A DNA stretch of 30,771 nucleotides from Cyclobacteriaceae bacterium (GTDB lineage Bacteria > Bacteroidota > Bacteroidia > Cytophagales > Cyclobacteriaceae): assembly GCA_009885605.1 (NCBI GenBank), contig VFKK01000116.1, positions 1-30,771 on the forward strand, written 5' to 3'. Position 1 is the first letter of the stretch. Each line of letters starts with the position of its first letter. A model generated the notes under the pieces. That model saw nothing but the letters and a program-made list of their open reading frames with translations, did no database searches and had not been told where the DNA came from. The translations under genes were made by a program, and so were the position numbers. Shown here piece by piece: positions 16,003-24,387 of this stretch.

Positions 16003-16806
16003 ATGCAGGAAAAAAATCTTCGGGATAGCCTTCGACTTGTTAATGTCACACGCTATGTGATGCCACTTCGCGAAGGAGGTTCTTTGCCTGCTTTGGCTGA
16101 GGCAGATGACGGATTCAATTATGTATTGAAGTTCAAAGGGGCCGGGCAAAGAGAAAAAGCCCTGATCGCAGAGTTGATCGGGGGAGAACTGGCAAGAAAT
16201 CTGGGATTCAGAGTTCCGGAAATTGTGCTGGCCAATTTGGATGAGGCATTTGGAAGATCTGAAGGTGATGAGGAGATTCAGGATCTGCTCAAGAGCAGTC
16301 AAGGGTTGAATTTAGCACTACACTTCCTGTCAAAGGCAATGACATTCGATCCGGGAGCTTCCAAAGTAGATGACTATTTGGCTTCCAGAATTGTCTGGTT
16401 TGATGCCTGGATTACTAATGTGGACCGGACGTTTCGTAATACTAATTTACTGATTTGGAACAGAGAGGTTTGGTTGATTGATCATGGTGCTTCTTTTCTT
16501 TTTCACCATTCTTGGGAAAATTTCGAAAGGCACGCTTTAAGTCCATTTGCCTTCATAAAAGATCATGTTCTTTTACCCAGAGCAAGTCAGCTTGATCGAG
16601 TGGATGAGGAAATGAAAAATTCAATCACACCCGACATGATCAGAAATGTGCTTGATGAAGTACCGGAAGAGTGGCTACTTTCTTCCAGAGATGTAGAGGG
16701 CGCCGATAAGGCCCGGCAAGTATATGAGTCCTTTTTATTAAAAAGATTAGAATATTCCGAAGTGTTTTTAACTGAAGCCAAAAATGCAAGGGAAGCACTT
16801 ATTTGA
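16003..16806 (+). CDS. HipA-like kinase family protein
   Basis: A 267-residue protein from ATG 16003; an in-frame TTG at 15982 is less likely. The fold appears HipA-like. VLKFKG places a candidate ATP-site lysine at Lys43. WITNVDRTFRNTNLL (136-150) resembles the HipA catalytic loop N-x-D-R-x-x-x-N, with Asp141 the likely base, and LIDHGASF puts Asp160 in the metal-binding position. It is much shorter than E. coli HipA (about 440) and lacks the N-terminal subdomain. No HipB-like helix-turn-helix gene is adjacent. It overlaps the DUF3037 gene by 23 bases, so the two are coupled. Kinase activity and any protein target are inferred. Confidence 0.8.
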   Translation: MQEKNLRDSLRLVNVTRYVMPLREGGSLPALAEADDGFNYVLKFKGAGQREKALIAELIGGELARNLGFRVPEIVLANLDEAFGRSEGDEEIQDLLKSSQGLNLALHFLSKAMTFDPGASKVDDYLASRIVWFDAWITNVDRTFRNTNLLIWNREVWLIDHGASFLFHHSWENFERHALSPFAFIKDHVLLPRASQLDRVDEEMKNSITPDMIRNVLDEVPEEWLLSSRDVEGADKARQVYESFLLKRLEYSEVFLTEAKNAREALI

Positions 16807-17167
16807 ATATGCTTTGATCCGTCTTGTGCCAAGGGTGGAGCGGGAAGAGTTTGTCAATGTCGGAGCGGTTCTGTGCTGCAAGCGTCAGAATTACATTGCC
16901 TGTAAAATTCATCTTCCTGAAGGAAAGTTGCTTGCAATGGATGCGGAAGCGGATTTAAATCTTTTCTCTTGTTATTTGGATTCTTTTCAAAAAATCTGTG
17001 ATGGTGAAAAAATGGGAAATCCGATTGCCTTTCAGGATGCCGCTTCAAGATTTAGGTGGTTGACTTCCATGAGGAGTTCGATGCTCCAAACTTCCCGGCC
17101 TCATTCAGGATTTTCAGAAAATCTCGAGCAGACATTGCTTAGTCTGTATGAGCAGTATGTGGCTTAA
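16784..17167 (+). CDS. DUF3037 domain-containing protein
   Basis: A 127-residue protein of unknown function. The N-terminus FEYALIRLVPRVEREEFVNV leading into GAVLCC is the DUF3037 signature, and most of the protein is that domain. No signal peptide or membrane segment. The ATG at 16784 lies within the last 23 bases of the HipA-like gene, implying translational coupling and a joint role. From memory this family often stands next to short HipA-like kinases, but no activity is established that I know of. The 3' end overlaps the convergent histidine kinase gene by 29 bases, with no terminator in between. Confidence 0.85.
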   Translation: MQGKHLFEYALIRLVPRVEREEFVNVGAVLCCKRQNYIACKIHLPEGKLLAMDAEADLNLFSCYLDSFQKICDGEKMGNPIAFQDAASRFRWLTSMRSSMLQTSRPHSGFSENLEQTLLSLYEQYVA

Positions 17168-18251
17168 GAGTTGTTTTCCCTGATTCAATAAGCTCTCTTT
17201 CTTGTGTTTTTTTGTCCTTTTCCAATGGAAGGTAAAAGGTAAATATGGACCCTTTACTAACTGTTGAGCTCACGGATATCTTGCTTTTATGTCCTTCCAG
17301 GATATGTTTTACTATTGCCAAGCCAAGTCCTGTTCCACCTTTTTCTTTGGACCTGCTCTTTTCCACCCGGTAAAAACGCTCGAAAATTCGCTTCAAATCA
17401 TCGGGAGGAATTCCATGTCCATTATCCTTTACATCTACCTGAATGGAGTTTTTATGAGATTTTAATGAAACTACCACCTCGCCTCCATTGTGATTATACT
17501 TCACAGCATTGAAAATCAGATTTTGGCAAACCCGGTAGATTTTCTGCCGATCTGCCGAGGTCAGATAATTTTTTTCAGGTTCAAACTCAAACTTAATCAC
17601 GACGTCTCGCTTGGAGGCTTTATTTTCCAGCTCATCTATCACCTCAGTTAGTAAATCTTTCAGATCGAATACGGTGAAACTGAATTTGATCACTCCGCTT
17701 TCCATTTGATTTAGAGTCAATAAATCCTGGACAAGCACATCAAGTGAGTCAAGGCTTTTTGCAGCACGTTTCAGAAACTTCATCCGAACATGTTTATCAT
17801 CAATAGCTCCATCCAAAAGGGTATGAATATATCCCTGTGCGGCAAAGATTGGGGTCTTTAACTCATGAGAAATATCTGCGATAAATTCTCTCCTGAATTC
17901 AGCTGTTTTTTTAAGCGAGTCAATTTCGGTCTGCCTTGCCAGCACATATGAATTAATCACCCTATTGATTTTACTAAGCGGAGAAATGGAGGATTTATAA
18001 GTTTTTTCAGTTATTCCGGATAGTTCCTTTTTCTGGATTTTCTCCAAAAGGGAATAGATGTTTCCTATTTCTTTGAAAACAAGAAATTCAAGTGTAATGG
18101 TAATAAGAATATAAGATACTGAAAAAGAAAGGCCTGCAGCTACAAACAGGATAGTTGGGGTGGATCCGGGTAATAAGGATAAAAATGCCGCGACCAGGAG
18201 GGAAATGGCTAAAGCGAGAATAAGAGAAATACCCCTGGAAGTTGCAAGCAT
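17139..18251 (-). CDS. Sensor histidine kinase (PhoR-like)
   Basis: A 370-residue membrane kinase. Two hydrophobic segments (about 7-28 and 33-60) give an almost loop-free sensor part, followed by a short linker. The dimerisation domain contains ISHELKTP near residue 130 with the phospho-accepting His. The ATPase domain has NLIFNAVKYN (N box), DNGHGIP (G1), FERFYRVEKSRS (F box) and GGTGLGLAIV (G2). The periplasmic portion is too small for a ligand domain, so sensing may be in the membrane or through a partner protein. It starts 1 base after its response regulator gene, so the pair is one operon. PhoR-like is a similarity statement only. Confidence 0.93.
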   Translation of the reverse strand: MLATSRGISLILALAISLLVAAFLSLLPGSTPTILFVAAGLSFSVSYILITITLEFLVFKEIGNIYSLLEKIQKKELSGITEKTYKSSISPLSKINRVINSYVLARQTEIDSLKKTAEFRREFIADISHELKTPIFAAQGYIHTLLDGAIDDKHVRMKFLKRAAKSLDSLDVLVQDLLTLNQMESGVIKFSFTVFDLKDLLTEVIDELENKASKRDVVIKFEFEPEKNYLTSADRQKIYRVCQNLIFNAVKYNHNGGEVVVSLKSHKNSIQVDVKDNGHGIPPDDLKRIFERFYRVEKSRSKEKGGTGLGLAIVKHILEGHKSKISVSSTVSKGSIFTFYLPLEKDKKTQERELIESGKTTLKPHTAHTD

Positions 18252-18252
18252 G

Positions 18253-18942
18253 TTAGCCTAAGTCGAATTTATATCCCACGCCTTTTACAGTAGTGATGTA
18301 GTCTTCTCCGATTTTTTCTCTGACTTTCCGGATATGAACATCTACTGTTCGGGCCAACACAAAGACATCAGTTCCCCAAATATTCTGAAGAAGTTCATCT
18401 CTGCTGAAAACTATATTAGGGTTTTTGGCGAGGAAATACAATAATTCAAATTCCTTTTTGGGAAGTGTGATGGTCTTGCCATTCTTATCGATGGTATAAC
18501 TTCCTCTGTCAATCAGAAGATCTTGCACTTTTATTTGAGAGACTTCTTGTTCTTTCTTGTTTTCCCTGCGGAATAAGGCAGCAATCCTGCTCATTAACGC
18601 TCTTGGTTTGATTGGCTTGGTGATGTAATCATCAGCTCCCACGTCAAAAGCAGCAACTTCGGAATATTCTTCCATTCTCGCAGTAAGGAAGATTATGAAG
18701 GAATTTTTCAACTCCGGAATTTGTCTTATCTGCAAGCAAGTCTCCACACCGTCTTGATTGGGCATCATGATGTCCAGGAGAATGACATCAGGCAAAAATT
18801 TTCCGGCTACTTTTACTGCTTTAATTCCATCTTCCGCAGTGGCGACATCATATCCTTCTTTCTGGAGGTTGTATTTGAGAATCTCTACAATATCCGGCTC
18901 ATCGTCTACTACCAGGACTTTGATTTTTTGCTTTTCGCTCAT
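18253..18942 (-). CDS. OmpR/PhoB family response regulator
   Basis: A 229-residue DNA-binding regulator. The receiver domain has the acidic pocket VVDDEPD (Asp13, Asp14), the phospho-accepting Asp57 in ILLDIMMP, and TKPIKP with the conserved lysine near 108. The C-terminal winged helix runs from about 130, with KKEFELLYFLAKNPN and RTVDVHIRKVREKIG typical of the OmpR class. It is phosphorylated by the downstream kinase. The 151 bases upstream (18943-19093) are AT-rich with no gene and no exact TAnnTTTG box. Confidence 0.95.
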   Translation of the reverse strand: MSEKQKIKVLVVDDEPDIVEILKYNLQKEGYDVATAEDGIKAVKVAGKFLPDVILLDIMMPNQDGVETCLQIRQIPELKNSFIIFLTARMEEYSEVAAFDVGADDYITKPIKPRALMSRIAALFRRENKKEQEVSQIKVQDLLIDRGSYTIDKNGKTITLPKKEFELLYFLAKNPNIVFSRDELLQNIWGTDVFVLARTVDVHIRKVREKIGEDYITTVKGVGYKFDLG

Positions 18943-19093
18943 GTAGATATTAGGTAATACTTGGTTTAAAATTAAACAATATTACAGGATTGAGACCAAA
19001 TAAAAGCAGGCAATAAGTAAGAGTTATTCCCTTAAAGTGTCAAAAGATTTTGTTTCTTGATAGAATGTTAACTTAATATTAACCGAAAGTGAA

Positions 19094-19885
19094 TTAATTG
19101 TTTCTGAGTCCTTTGGCTGATTTTATATCTAAATTCAATGATCCTAGAAACATGTTAGCCTTGATTTTTACCGGTATTTTGTTCTGATCCTTAGTAACCC
19201 ATACTTTTACCGGAAAGTCACCTCTGAACAGTTTGTTTTTGGGAAGCTGGGGGGAAAAAATGTACGTGTCTTTCATTCCGAGTTCTGTTTCTATTAGCTC
19301 AGTTCCCTCGTAGATTAACTTTATGTTATAAATTTCTTTATCAAAGAAACCTTTTATGAGAATAGATTCTCCGGGGGTAAGATTTTTTAAATCCATAGAT
19401 CGCAAAAAGTAAAATCCACTGACAATGTCTTGAACCTGGCTGGGTAGATTGTATTCCTTTACTTGTTTCAACGTTTTATTTTCCCGGTCATAAAGCTCCA
19501 TTCTGGCCTTGCCTTTTTTCTGATCAAACAAAACGCGCTCATGTTTTCGGTAATTTCCCTCCTCAATATGACGGTATGCAAGAGATGGAAGCATTGATTC
19601 AATATCCAAATAGGTGCCCCAGTTGTCGTTTACCCTTCCAAAAATTGTTGCAGCACCTTTAGTTTTGCCAAAAATATCAATTTTATAGTGGGGTCTTTGG
19701 TCTTGATCATGAGGTCTTCTGGCAACTTGGAGTTTGGCATCTGCAAGTACAAGCCAGCCATAAGAGACCTCAAATTGTAATTCCTCACCATAGGTAAAAG
19801 CAGTATTTTGACCGTTCGTTTGGCCAAAAAGGTTAAAATGGATTAGGAAAATGAAGAAAGTAGCCGTAAGGTTGATTCGTTTCAT
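19094..19885 (-). CDS. DUF3108 domain-containing exported protein
   Basis: A 263-residue protein with a signal peptide (MKRINLTATFFIFLIHFNLFG, then QTNG). AFTYGEELQFEVSYGWL opens the DUF3108 domain, which spans nearly all of the mature protein. Beta-rich repeats of charged and aromatic residues continue to SLNLDIKSAKGLRNN. The role is unknown; the family is assumed to be periplasmic. It lies upstream of the response regulator on the same strand, 151 bases away, so co-transcription is possible but not shown. It is divergent from recA. Confidence 0.82.
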   Translation of the reverse strand: MKRINLTATFFIFLIHFNLFGQTNGQNTAFTYGEELQFEVSYGWLVLADAKLQVARRPHDQDQRPHYKIDIFGKTKGAATIFGRVNDNWGTYLDIESMLPSLAYRHIEEGNYRKHERVLFDQKKGKARMELYDRENKTLKQVKEYNLPSQVQDIVSGFYFLRSMDLKNLTPGESILIKGFFDKEIYNIKLIYEGTELIETELGMKDTYIFSPQLPKNKLFRGDFPVKVWVTKDQNKIPVKIKANMFLGSLNLDIKSAKGLRNN

Positions 19886-20063
19886 AAATTATATTGACAA
19901 TACCTGACGGAATGTTTGGGTTTCTACAATTATTACGAAAAATCGTGCCGAATAGCCATTAAAATTACGAATTTGGCCCTCTGAAACAATACAACTGTCC
20001 CCTTGGTAATGGCTCATTGTTTCTTTAATTTCACAGCCTATTGATTCCTTTAAACTATAACTC

Positions 20064-21098
20064 ATGAGTATTAACGCAGAAAAATTGAAAGCCCTTCAAC
20101 TTACGCTTGATAAGTTGGAAAAAACCTACGGAAAAGGTACGGTGATGAAACTGAGCGATAATAAAGTTGTCGATATCCCGGCAATTTCAACAGGATCTCT
20201 TGGGTTGGATATGGCTCTTGGCATTGGAGGGATTCCCCGAGGCAGAGTGATTGAAATCTATGGTCCGGAATCTTCAGGTAAAACGACTCTTTCAATGCAT
20301 TGCATTGCGGAAGCGCAAAAAGCCGGAGGTATGGCAGCTTTCATCGATGCGGAACATGCATTTGATAAATTCTACGCTGAAAAACTCGGAATCGATACCA
20401 CAAATCTTCTAATTTCTCAGCCCGATAACGGTGAGCAGGCACTCGAAATTGCCGAGCATTTGATCCGATCCGGAGCGATTGACATTATTGTTATTGACTC
20501 TGTAGCGGCCTTGGTTCCGAAAGGTGAGCTTGAAGGGGAAATGGGAGAAAGTAAAATGGGCCTTCAGGCAAGATTGATGTCCCAAGCACTTCGAAAACTA
20601 ACCGGTGCCATCAATAAAAGTGGTTGTGCTTGTATTTTCATCAACCAGCTGAGAGAGAAAATAGGTGTGATGTTTGGAAATCCAGAGACTACTACTGGTG
20701 GAAATGCCTTAAAGTTCTACGCTTCAGTTCGTCTCGATATCCGTCGAATCGGCCAAATTAAAGAAGGAGCGGATAACATCCTTGGAAATAGAACAAAAGT
20801 AAAGGTGGTTAAAAACAAAGTTGCCCCGCCTTTCAAAGTTGTTGAGTTTGATATCATGTACGGCCAGGGAATCTCAAAAGTAGGTGAGATTATTGACTTG
20901 GGAGTTGAACTGGAAATCATCAAGAAAGCTGGTTCTTGGTTCTCATACAACGGCGAAAAATTAGGTCAGGGACGTGATTCAGTTAAAAATATTTTATTGG
21001 ACAATCCTGAATTGATGGACGAATTAGAAGTTAAAATCAGAGCAGCTTCCGGTTTGCTTCCAACCCAGCCATCACCTTCTAAAAAAGACATGGAATAA
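20064..21098 (+). CDS. recA: Recombinase RecA
   Basis: A 344-residue RecA that forms filaments on single-stranded DNA and drives strand exchange. Walker A GPESSGKTT is at 67-75 and Walker B is IIVIDSVAAL near 140. The loop L1 region reads EGEMGESKMGLQARLMSQALRK in the normal pattern, and the FINQLREKIGVMFG and ETTTGGNALKFYAS segments follow. There is no intein and the length is standard. The 178-base divergent spacer upstream shows no obvious SOS box. A strong terminator follows the stop codon. Confidence 0.98.
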   Translation: MSINAEKLKALQLTLDKLEKTYGKGTVMKLSDNKVVDIPAISTGSLGLDMALGIGGIPRGRVIEIYGPESSGKTTLSMHCIAEAQKAGGMAAFIDAEHAFDKFYAEKLGIDTTNLLISQPDNGEQALEIAEHLIRSGAIDIIVIDSVAALVPKGELEGEMGESKMGLQARLMSQALRKLTGAINKSGCACIFINQLREKIGVMFGNPETTTGGNALKFYASVRLDIRRIGQIKEGADNILGNRTKVKVVKNKVAPPFKVVEFDIMYGQGISKVGEIIDLGVELEIIKKAGSWFSYNGEKLGQGRDSVKNILLDNPELMDELEVKIRAASGLLPTQPSPSKKDME

Positions 21099-21110
21099 CT
21101 AACAAAAAAT

Positions 21111-21147
21111 AAAAAGGGGGCTCTTCAATAGGAGGAGCCCCCTTTTT
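21111..21147. terminator. recA: recA terminator, shared with the convergent permease gene
   Basis: AAAAAGGGGGCTC (21111-21123) pairs perfectly with GAGCCCCCTTTTT (21135-21147) over an 11-base loop, followed by more T. On the minus strand the A-run becomes a T-run, so it can act both ways. The stop codon of the convergent permease gene (21148-21150) sits at the edge of this element. Confidence 0.93.
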
Positions 21148-22398
21148 TTATGTCGCACGAATAGCTTCAACAGGATCTAGCCTGGCTGCCATTGTTGCAG
21201 GGACAATTCCGGAAACCACCCCAATTATTGAGGAAACGCCCAATCCAAGAATAATATTTTTGAAAGAAAGGGCTAATTCCAACGTGCCTAATTGAACAAA
21301 ACTTAATGCGAATACCAACAAAATCCCGGTTGCACCCCCAATCAAACTCAGGAATATTGCTTCAAAAAGGAATTGGAAAAGAATGAAATAGTTTTTTGCT
21401 CCCAGTGATTTCTGGATGCCAATGATATTGGTTCTTTCTCTCACTGAAACAAACATGATGTTGGCAATTCCGAAGCCACCTACGAGGATCGAAAATCCCC
21501 CGATAACCCAACCTGCAACAGATATTACATCGAAAATTGCCCCAATTGAATTCTGAATAAATTCAGTTTTATTTAAAGCAAAGCTGTCGTCCTGAACTGG
21601 TTTAAGGCCTCTTTTTGCTCTCATCAAACCAGTCATTTCATTCTCAAGTGCAACTAATCCAATGTCATCTTCATTCCCTTTCGCAGCAATGATGGGTTCG
21701 ATGCCGTTTTTTCCGGTGTAAAAAACCTTTGTAAATGCACCATATGGAATCAGGCAAGCTTCATCTTTGGAAGGCAAATCGAAAAGACCTTCACCTTCTT
21801 CCTCAAAAACGCCGACTACGATGAATTTCATTCCTTTGATCTTGATTTCCTTGCCAATCACTGATTGACCCGGGTACAAGGTGTTTGAAATCTTTTTGCC
21901 TATGATCGCCAGGTTTCTGGCTGCATTTACTTCAGATTCTGAAAAGTATCTGCCCTCTTCCAAAGCGACTTCGTAGACATCCTGATAAGTATAGGCCACT
22001 CCGGTAAGCTGCATTCCCTGATAAGCGTTGCTACCTGCCTTTACTATTGTATTTGCGGACGCAGAAATAGTGACACCTTCAGCAGAAGTTAGTCTTTCCT
22101 GCAAGAATTTATATTCTGAAAGTGTACCCGGAGGACGTTGAAAATATTTCCACCAAGGGTATTGTCCCGGAGGGCCCGTTGCAAATGGGAATCTATCAAC
22201 TCGCATCACATTTGTCCCTAGAAAGGCAAAGGAAGATTTGATGTTGTTTTCAAGGGAGTCTACCAGGGTAAAGACGGCGATAATGGCGAAAATACCTACC
22301 GTAACACCTAATAAAGACAATATGGTACGAGTGAGATTTGATTTCAGAGCTGAAATTGCAAATCGAAAACTTTCCCAAGTGAGTTTGAAAAAGAGCAT
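21148..22398 (-). CDS. ABC transporter permease, MacB/FtsX family
   Basis: A 416-residue membrane protein. One transmembrane helix is at about 20-45 (LSLLGVTVGIFAIIAVFTL). A large periplasmic MacB_PCD domain follows, at about 50-290. Three C-terminal helices with the FtsX pattern come last: SVAGWVIGGFSILVGGFGIANIMFVSVRER, a middle helix and a final LGVSSIIGVVSGIVPATMAA. The conserved ending ARLDPVEAIRAT is typical of this family. No ATPase gene is adjacent, so it must pair with one encoded elsewhere. Probable roles are lipoprotein, antibiotic or signalling-molecule export; the substrate is unknown. Confidence 0.92.
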   Translation of the reverse strand: MLFFKLTWESFRFAISALKSNLTRTILSLLGVTVGIFAIIAVFTLVDSLENNIKSSFAFLGTNVMRVDRFPFATGPPGQYPWWKYFQRPPGTLSEYKFLQERLTSAEGVTISASANTIVKAGSNAYQGMQLTGVAYTYQDVYEVALEEGRYFSESEVNAARNLAIIGKKISNTLYPGQSVIGKEIKIKGMKFIVVGVFEEEGEGLFDLPSKDEACLIPYGAFTKVFYTGKNGIEPIIAAKGNEDDIGLVALENEMTGLMRAKRGLKPVQDDSFALNKTEFIQNSIGAIFDVISVAGWVIGGFSILVGGFGIANIMFVSVRERTNIIGIQKSLGAKNYFILFQFLFEAIFLSLIGGATGILLVFALSFVQLGTLELALSFKNIILGLGVSSIIGVVSGIVPATMAARLDPVEAIRAT

Positions 22399-22458
22399 GA
22401 TTTCAATAGTTGGTTAAAACAATTTGTTAAGTTAGCTGAAATTGGGCATTATTGTTTC

Positions 22459-22466
22459 TATCTTTG
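22459..22466 (+). promoter_or_regulatory. Candidate promoter -7 box for queA
   Basis: TATCTTTG is an exact TAnnTTTG match, 58 bases before the queA start codon, predicting a leader of about 50 bases. The sequence 19 bases upstream (CTGA) is a poor -33 element. Confidence 0.55.
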
Positions 22467-22524
22467 CATTTTTTAGAATAATTCTAAAGGAAAAAAATCA
22501 AGCTCAGACATCTAAAGCTTATCT

Positions 22525-23574
22525 ATGAAATTATCAGATTTCAAATTTGACGTTCCAAAAAAATTAATTTCCCTTTATCCAACAGAAAATCGAGATGAAT
22601 CCAGGCTCATGGTGCTAAACCGGAAGACTGGTCAAATCGAACACAAGGTATTTAAAGACATTGTTGAATACTTTGGAGAAGGGGATGTTTTCGTCACCAA
22701 CGATACCAAAGTATTTCCTGCCCGACTTTATGGCAACAAGGAAAAAACAGGTGCAGAAATCGAAGTATTTCTCCTTCGTGAATTGAACGCGGAACTCAAA
22801 CTATGGGATGTATTGGTAGATCCCGCAAGAAAAATCCGGGTAGGGAACAAACTCTATTTTGGCGATTCAGACCTTGTTGCAGAGGTGATTGACAATACCA
22901 CTTCAAGAGGACGTACTATCCGTTTCTTATTTGACGGAACCCCGGAAGAATTCCATAAAACGATAGATTCACTCGGAGAAACCCCTCTATTGAAAGAGTT
23001 TATAGAAAGAAAAGTGGAGCCTGAAGATCGCGAAAGATATCAAACGGTATTTGCTAAGAACGTTGGTGCAGTCGCAGCACCAACTGCAGGCCTTCATTTT
23101 ACTCCTCATTTGCTGAAAAGACTCGAGCTTCAGGGAGTTGATGTCGCTTCGATCACGCTTCACGTTGGTTTGGGTACTTTTAGGCAAGTCGACGTGGAAG
23201 ATCTGACCAAGCATAAGATGGATTCCGAAAATTATGCGATTCCTGATAGAACTGTTGAGTTGGTCAACAAAGCTCTTGACAATAAAAAACGTGTAGTGGC
23301 AGTTGGTACTACTTCGTTGAAAACAGTCGAATCTTCTGTTACCGCAAACGGACGATTAAAAGCAAGTACAGGCTGGACAGATAAGTTTATTATTCCGCCC
23401 TACGACTTCAAAATTGCGAATACGCTGATCACTAACTTTCACTTGCCTGAGTCAACTTTGCTGATGACAACCGCTGCATTTGGAGGGTACGATCTGATCA
23501 TGAAAGCATACAAAGAAGCGATCAAAGAAAAATATCGATTCTTCTCTTACGGAGATGCGATGTTGATTCTCTAA
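22525..23574 (+). CDS. queA: tRNA preQ1(34) S-adenosylmethionine ribosyltransferase-isomerase
   Basis: A 349-residue enzyme of queuosine biosynthesis: it transfers and isomerises the ribosyl part of SAM onto preQ1 at tRNA position 34 to make epoxyqueuosine. The family motifs are clear. They include FVTNDTKVFPARLYGNK near residue 56, GAEIEVFLLRE, VAAPTAGLHFTPHLL near 185, ITLHVGLGTFRQV, and ITNFHLPESTLLMTTAAFGG near 300. Cytoplasmic. It is followed closely by a terminator and is therefore likely monocistronic. Confidence 0.97.
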   Translation: MKLSDFKFDVPKKLISLYPTENRDESRLMVLNRKTGQIEHKVFKDIVEYFGEGDVFVTNDTKVFPARLYGNKEKTGAEIEVFLLRELNAELKLWDVLVDPARKIRVGNKLYFGDSDLVAEVIDNTTSRGRTIRFLFDGTPEEFHKTIDSLGETPLLKEFIERKVEPEDRERYQTVFAKNVGAVAAPTAGLHFTPHLLKRLELQGVDVASITLHVGLGTFRQVDVEDLTKHKMDSENYAIPDRTVELVNKALDNKKRVVAVGTTSLKTVESSVTANGRLKASTGWTDKFIIPPYDFKIANTLITNFHLPESTLLMTTAAFGGYDLIMKAYKEAIKEKYRFFSYGDAMLIL

Positions 23575-23580
23575 ACTTTA

Positions 23581-23607
23581 AAAGCTTCCTTCGGGGAGCT
23601 TTTTTTA
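23581..23607 (+). terminator. queA: queA terminator with UUCG tetraloop
   Basis: AAAGCTTCC (23581-23589), loop TTCG (23590-23593) and GGGAGCTTT (23594-23602), followed by more T. There is one G-T wobble in the stem. The C(UUCG)G tetraloop makes it unusually stable. It starts 6 bases after the queA stop codon. Confidence 0.9.
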
Positions 23608-23684
23608 TGTATTTTAGGCATGGATTAATATGTCAGAAATAGTATTAGCTGAGTTAAAAGCTACTTTTACCCAAAAGTGATCTA

Positions 23685-24371
23685 ATGAATAAAGCAGCAA
23701 TTTTGGTTGCGGGAGGGAAAGGTCTCCGAATGGGAGGGCCTGTCGCAAAGCAGTATTTACCGATTGCGGGCAAACCCGTTTTGATGCATACGCTTGCTGT
23801 ATTTTTTAAAATTGACCCGCAAATTCATTTGATTTTAGTCCTTCCTGCTTCCGACTTTGAGTTCTGGAAATCCCTTTGCGAAGCAAATCAATTTGTCATC
23901 CCTCACAAGTTGGTTGCAGGGGGGAATACCCGGTTTCAATCTGTCAGAAATGGTTTGGAAGCCTTGCCATTCAGCTCAGGTTTAGTTGCCATTCACGATG
24001 GAGTGAGACCATTTGTGAAGCTTGAAGTAATTGAGAACAGCTTTGATGAGGCGGAAAATTCAGGCAGCGCCATTGCAGTCGTAAACTTGAAAGATTCCAT
24101 CCGAAAAGTTACTGATGAAGGTAAATCGACTTTTCAGGAAAGGCAATATTTCCGATTGGTACAGACTCCTCAGACGTTTCAAATTGAAAAAATCAAGAAG
24201 GCTTTTGAGGTGACTGAACTCCCGCAATTTACCGATGATGCGACTGTATATGAGCATCAGGGCTGGCAGGTCTCTTTGATTCAGGGAAATCTGGAAAACA
24301 TCAAAATCACGACTCCTGAGGACATGGAATACGCCGAATACCTTGCTTCGAAGCAAAAATCGAATCGGTAA
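23685..24371 (+). CDS. ispD: 2-C-methyl-D-erythritol 4-phosphate cytidylyltransferase
   Basis: A 228-residue cytidylyltransferase of the non-mevalonate isoprenoid pathway, making CDP-methylerythritol from CTP and MEP. The N-terminal nucleotide-binding motif is ILVAGGKGLRMGG (residues 6-18), followed by KQYLPIAGKPVLMHTL. IHDGVRPFV (near 105) and the QTPQTFQ (near 160) and TDDATVYE segments contribute to the substrate sites. Length is normal. A TACTTTTA box (one mismatch to TAnnTTTG) lies upstream, at 23661-23668. Its role in isoprenoid supply is separate from its neighbours; no ispF follows. Confidence 0.96.
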   Translation: MNKAAILVAGGKGLRMGGPVAKQYLPIAGKPVLMHTLAVFFKIDPQIHLILVLPASDFEFWKSLCEANQFVIPHKLVAGGNTRFQSVRNGLEALPFSSGLVAIHDGVRPFVKLEVIENSFDEAENSGSAIAVVNLKDSIRKVTDEGKSTFQERQYFRLVQTPQTFQIEKIKKAFEVTELPQFTDDATVYEHQGWQVSLIQGNLENIKITTPEDMEYAEYLASKQKSNR

Positions 24372-24387
24372 AAATCCACACTGCATT

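Noticed and set aside
19886..20063. SOS/LexA box upstream of recA
   Set aside because: No convincing palindrome of a known LexA class was seen in the divergent spacer, and the Bacteroidota LexA motif is not uniform enough to judge by eye.
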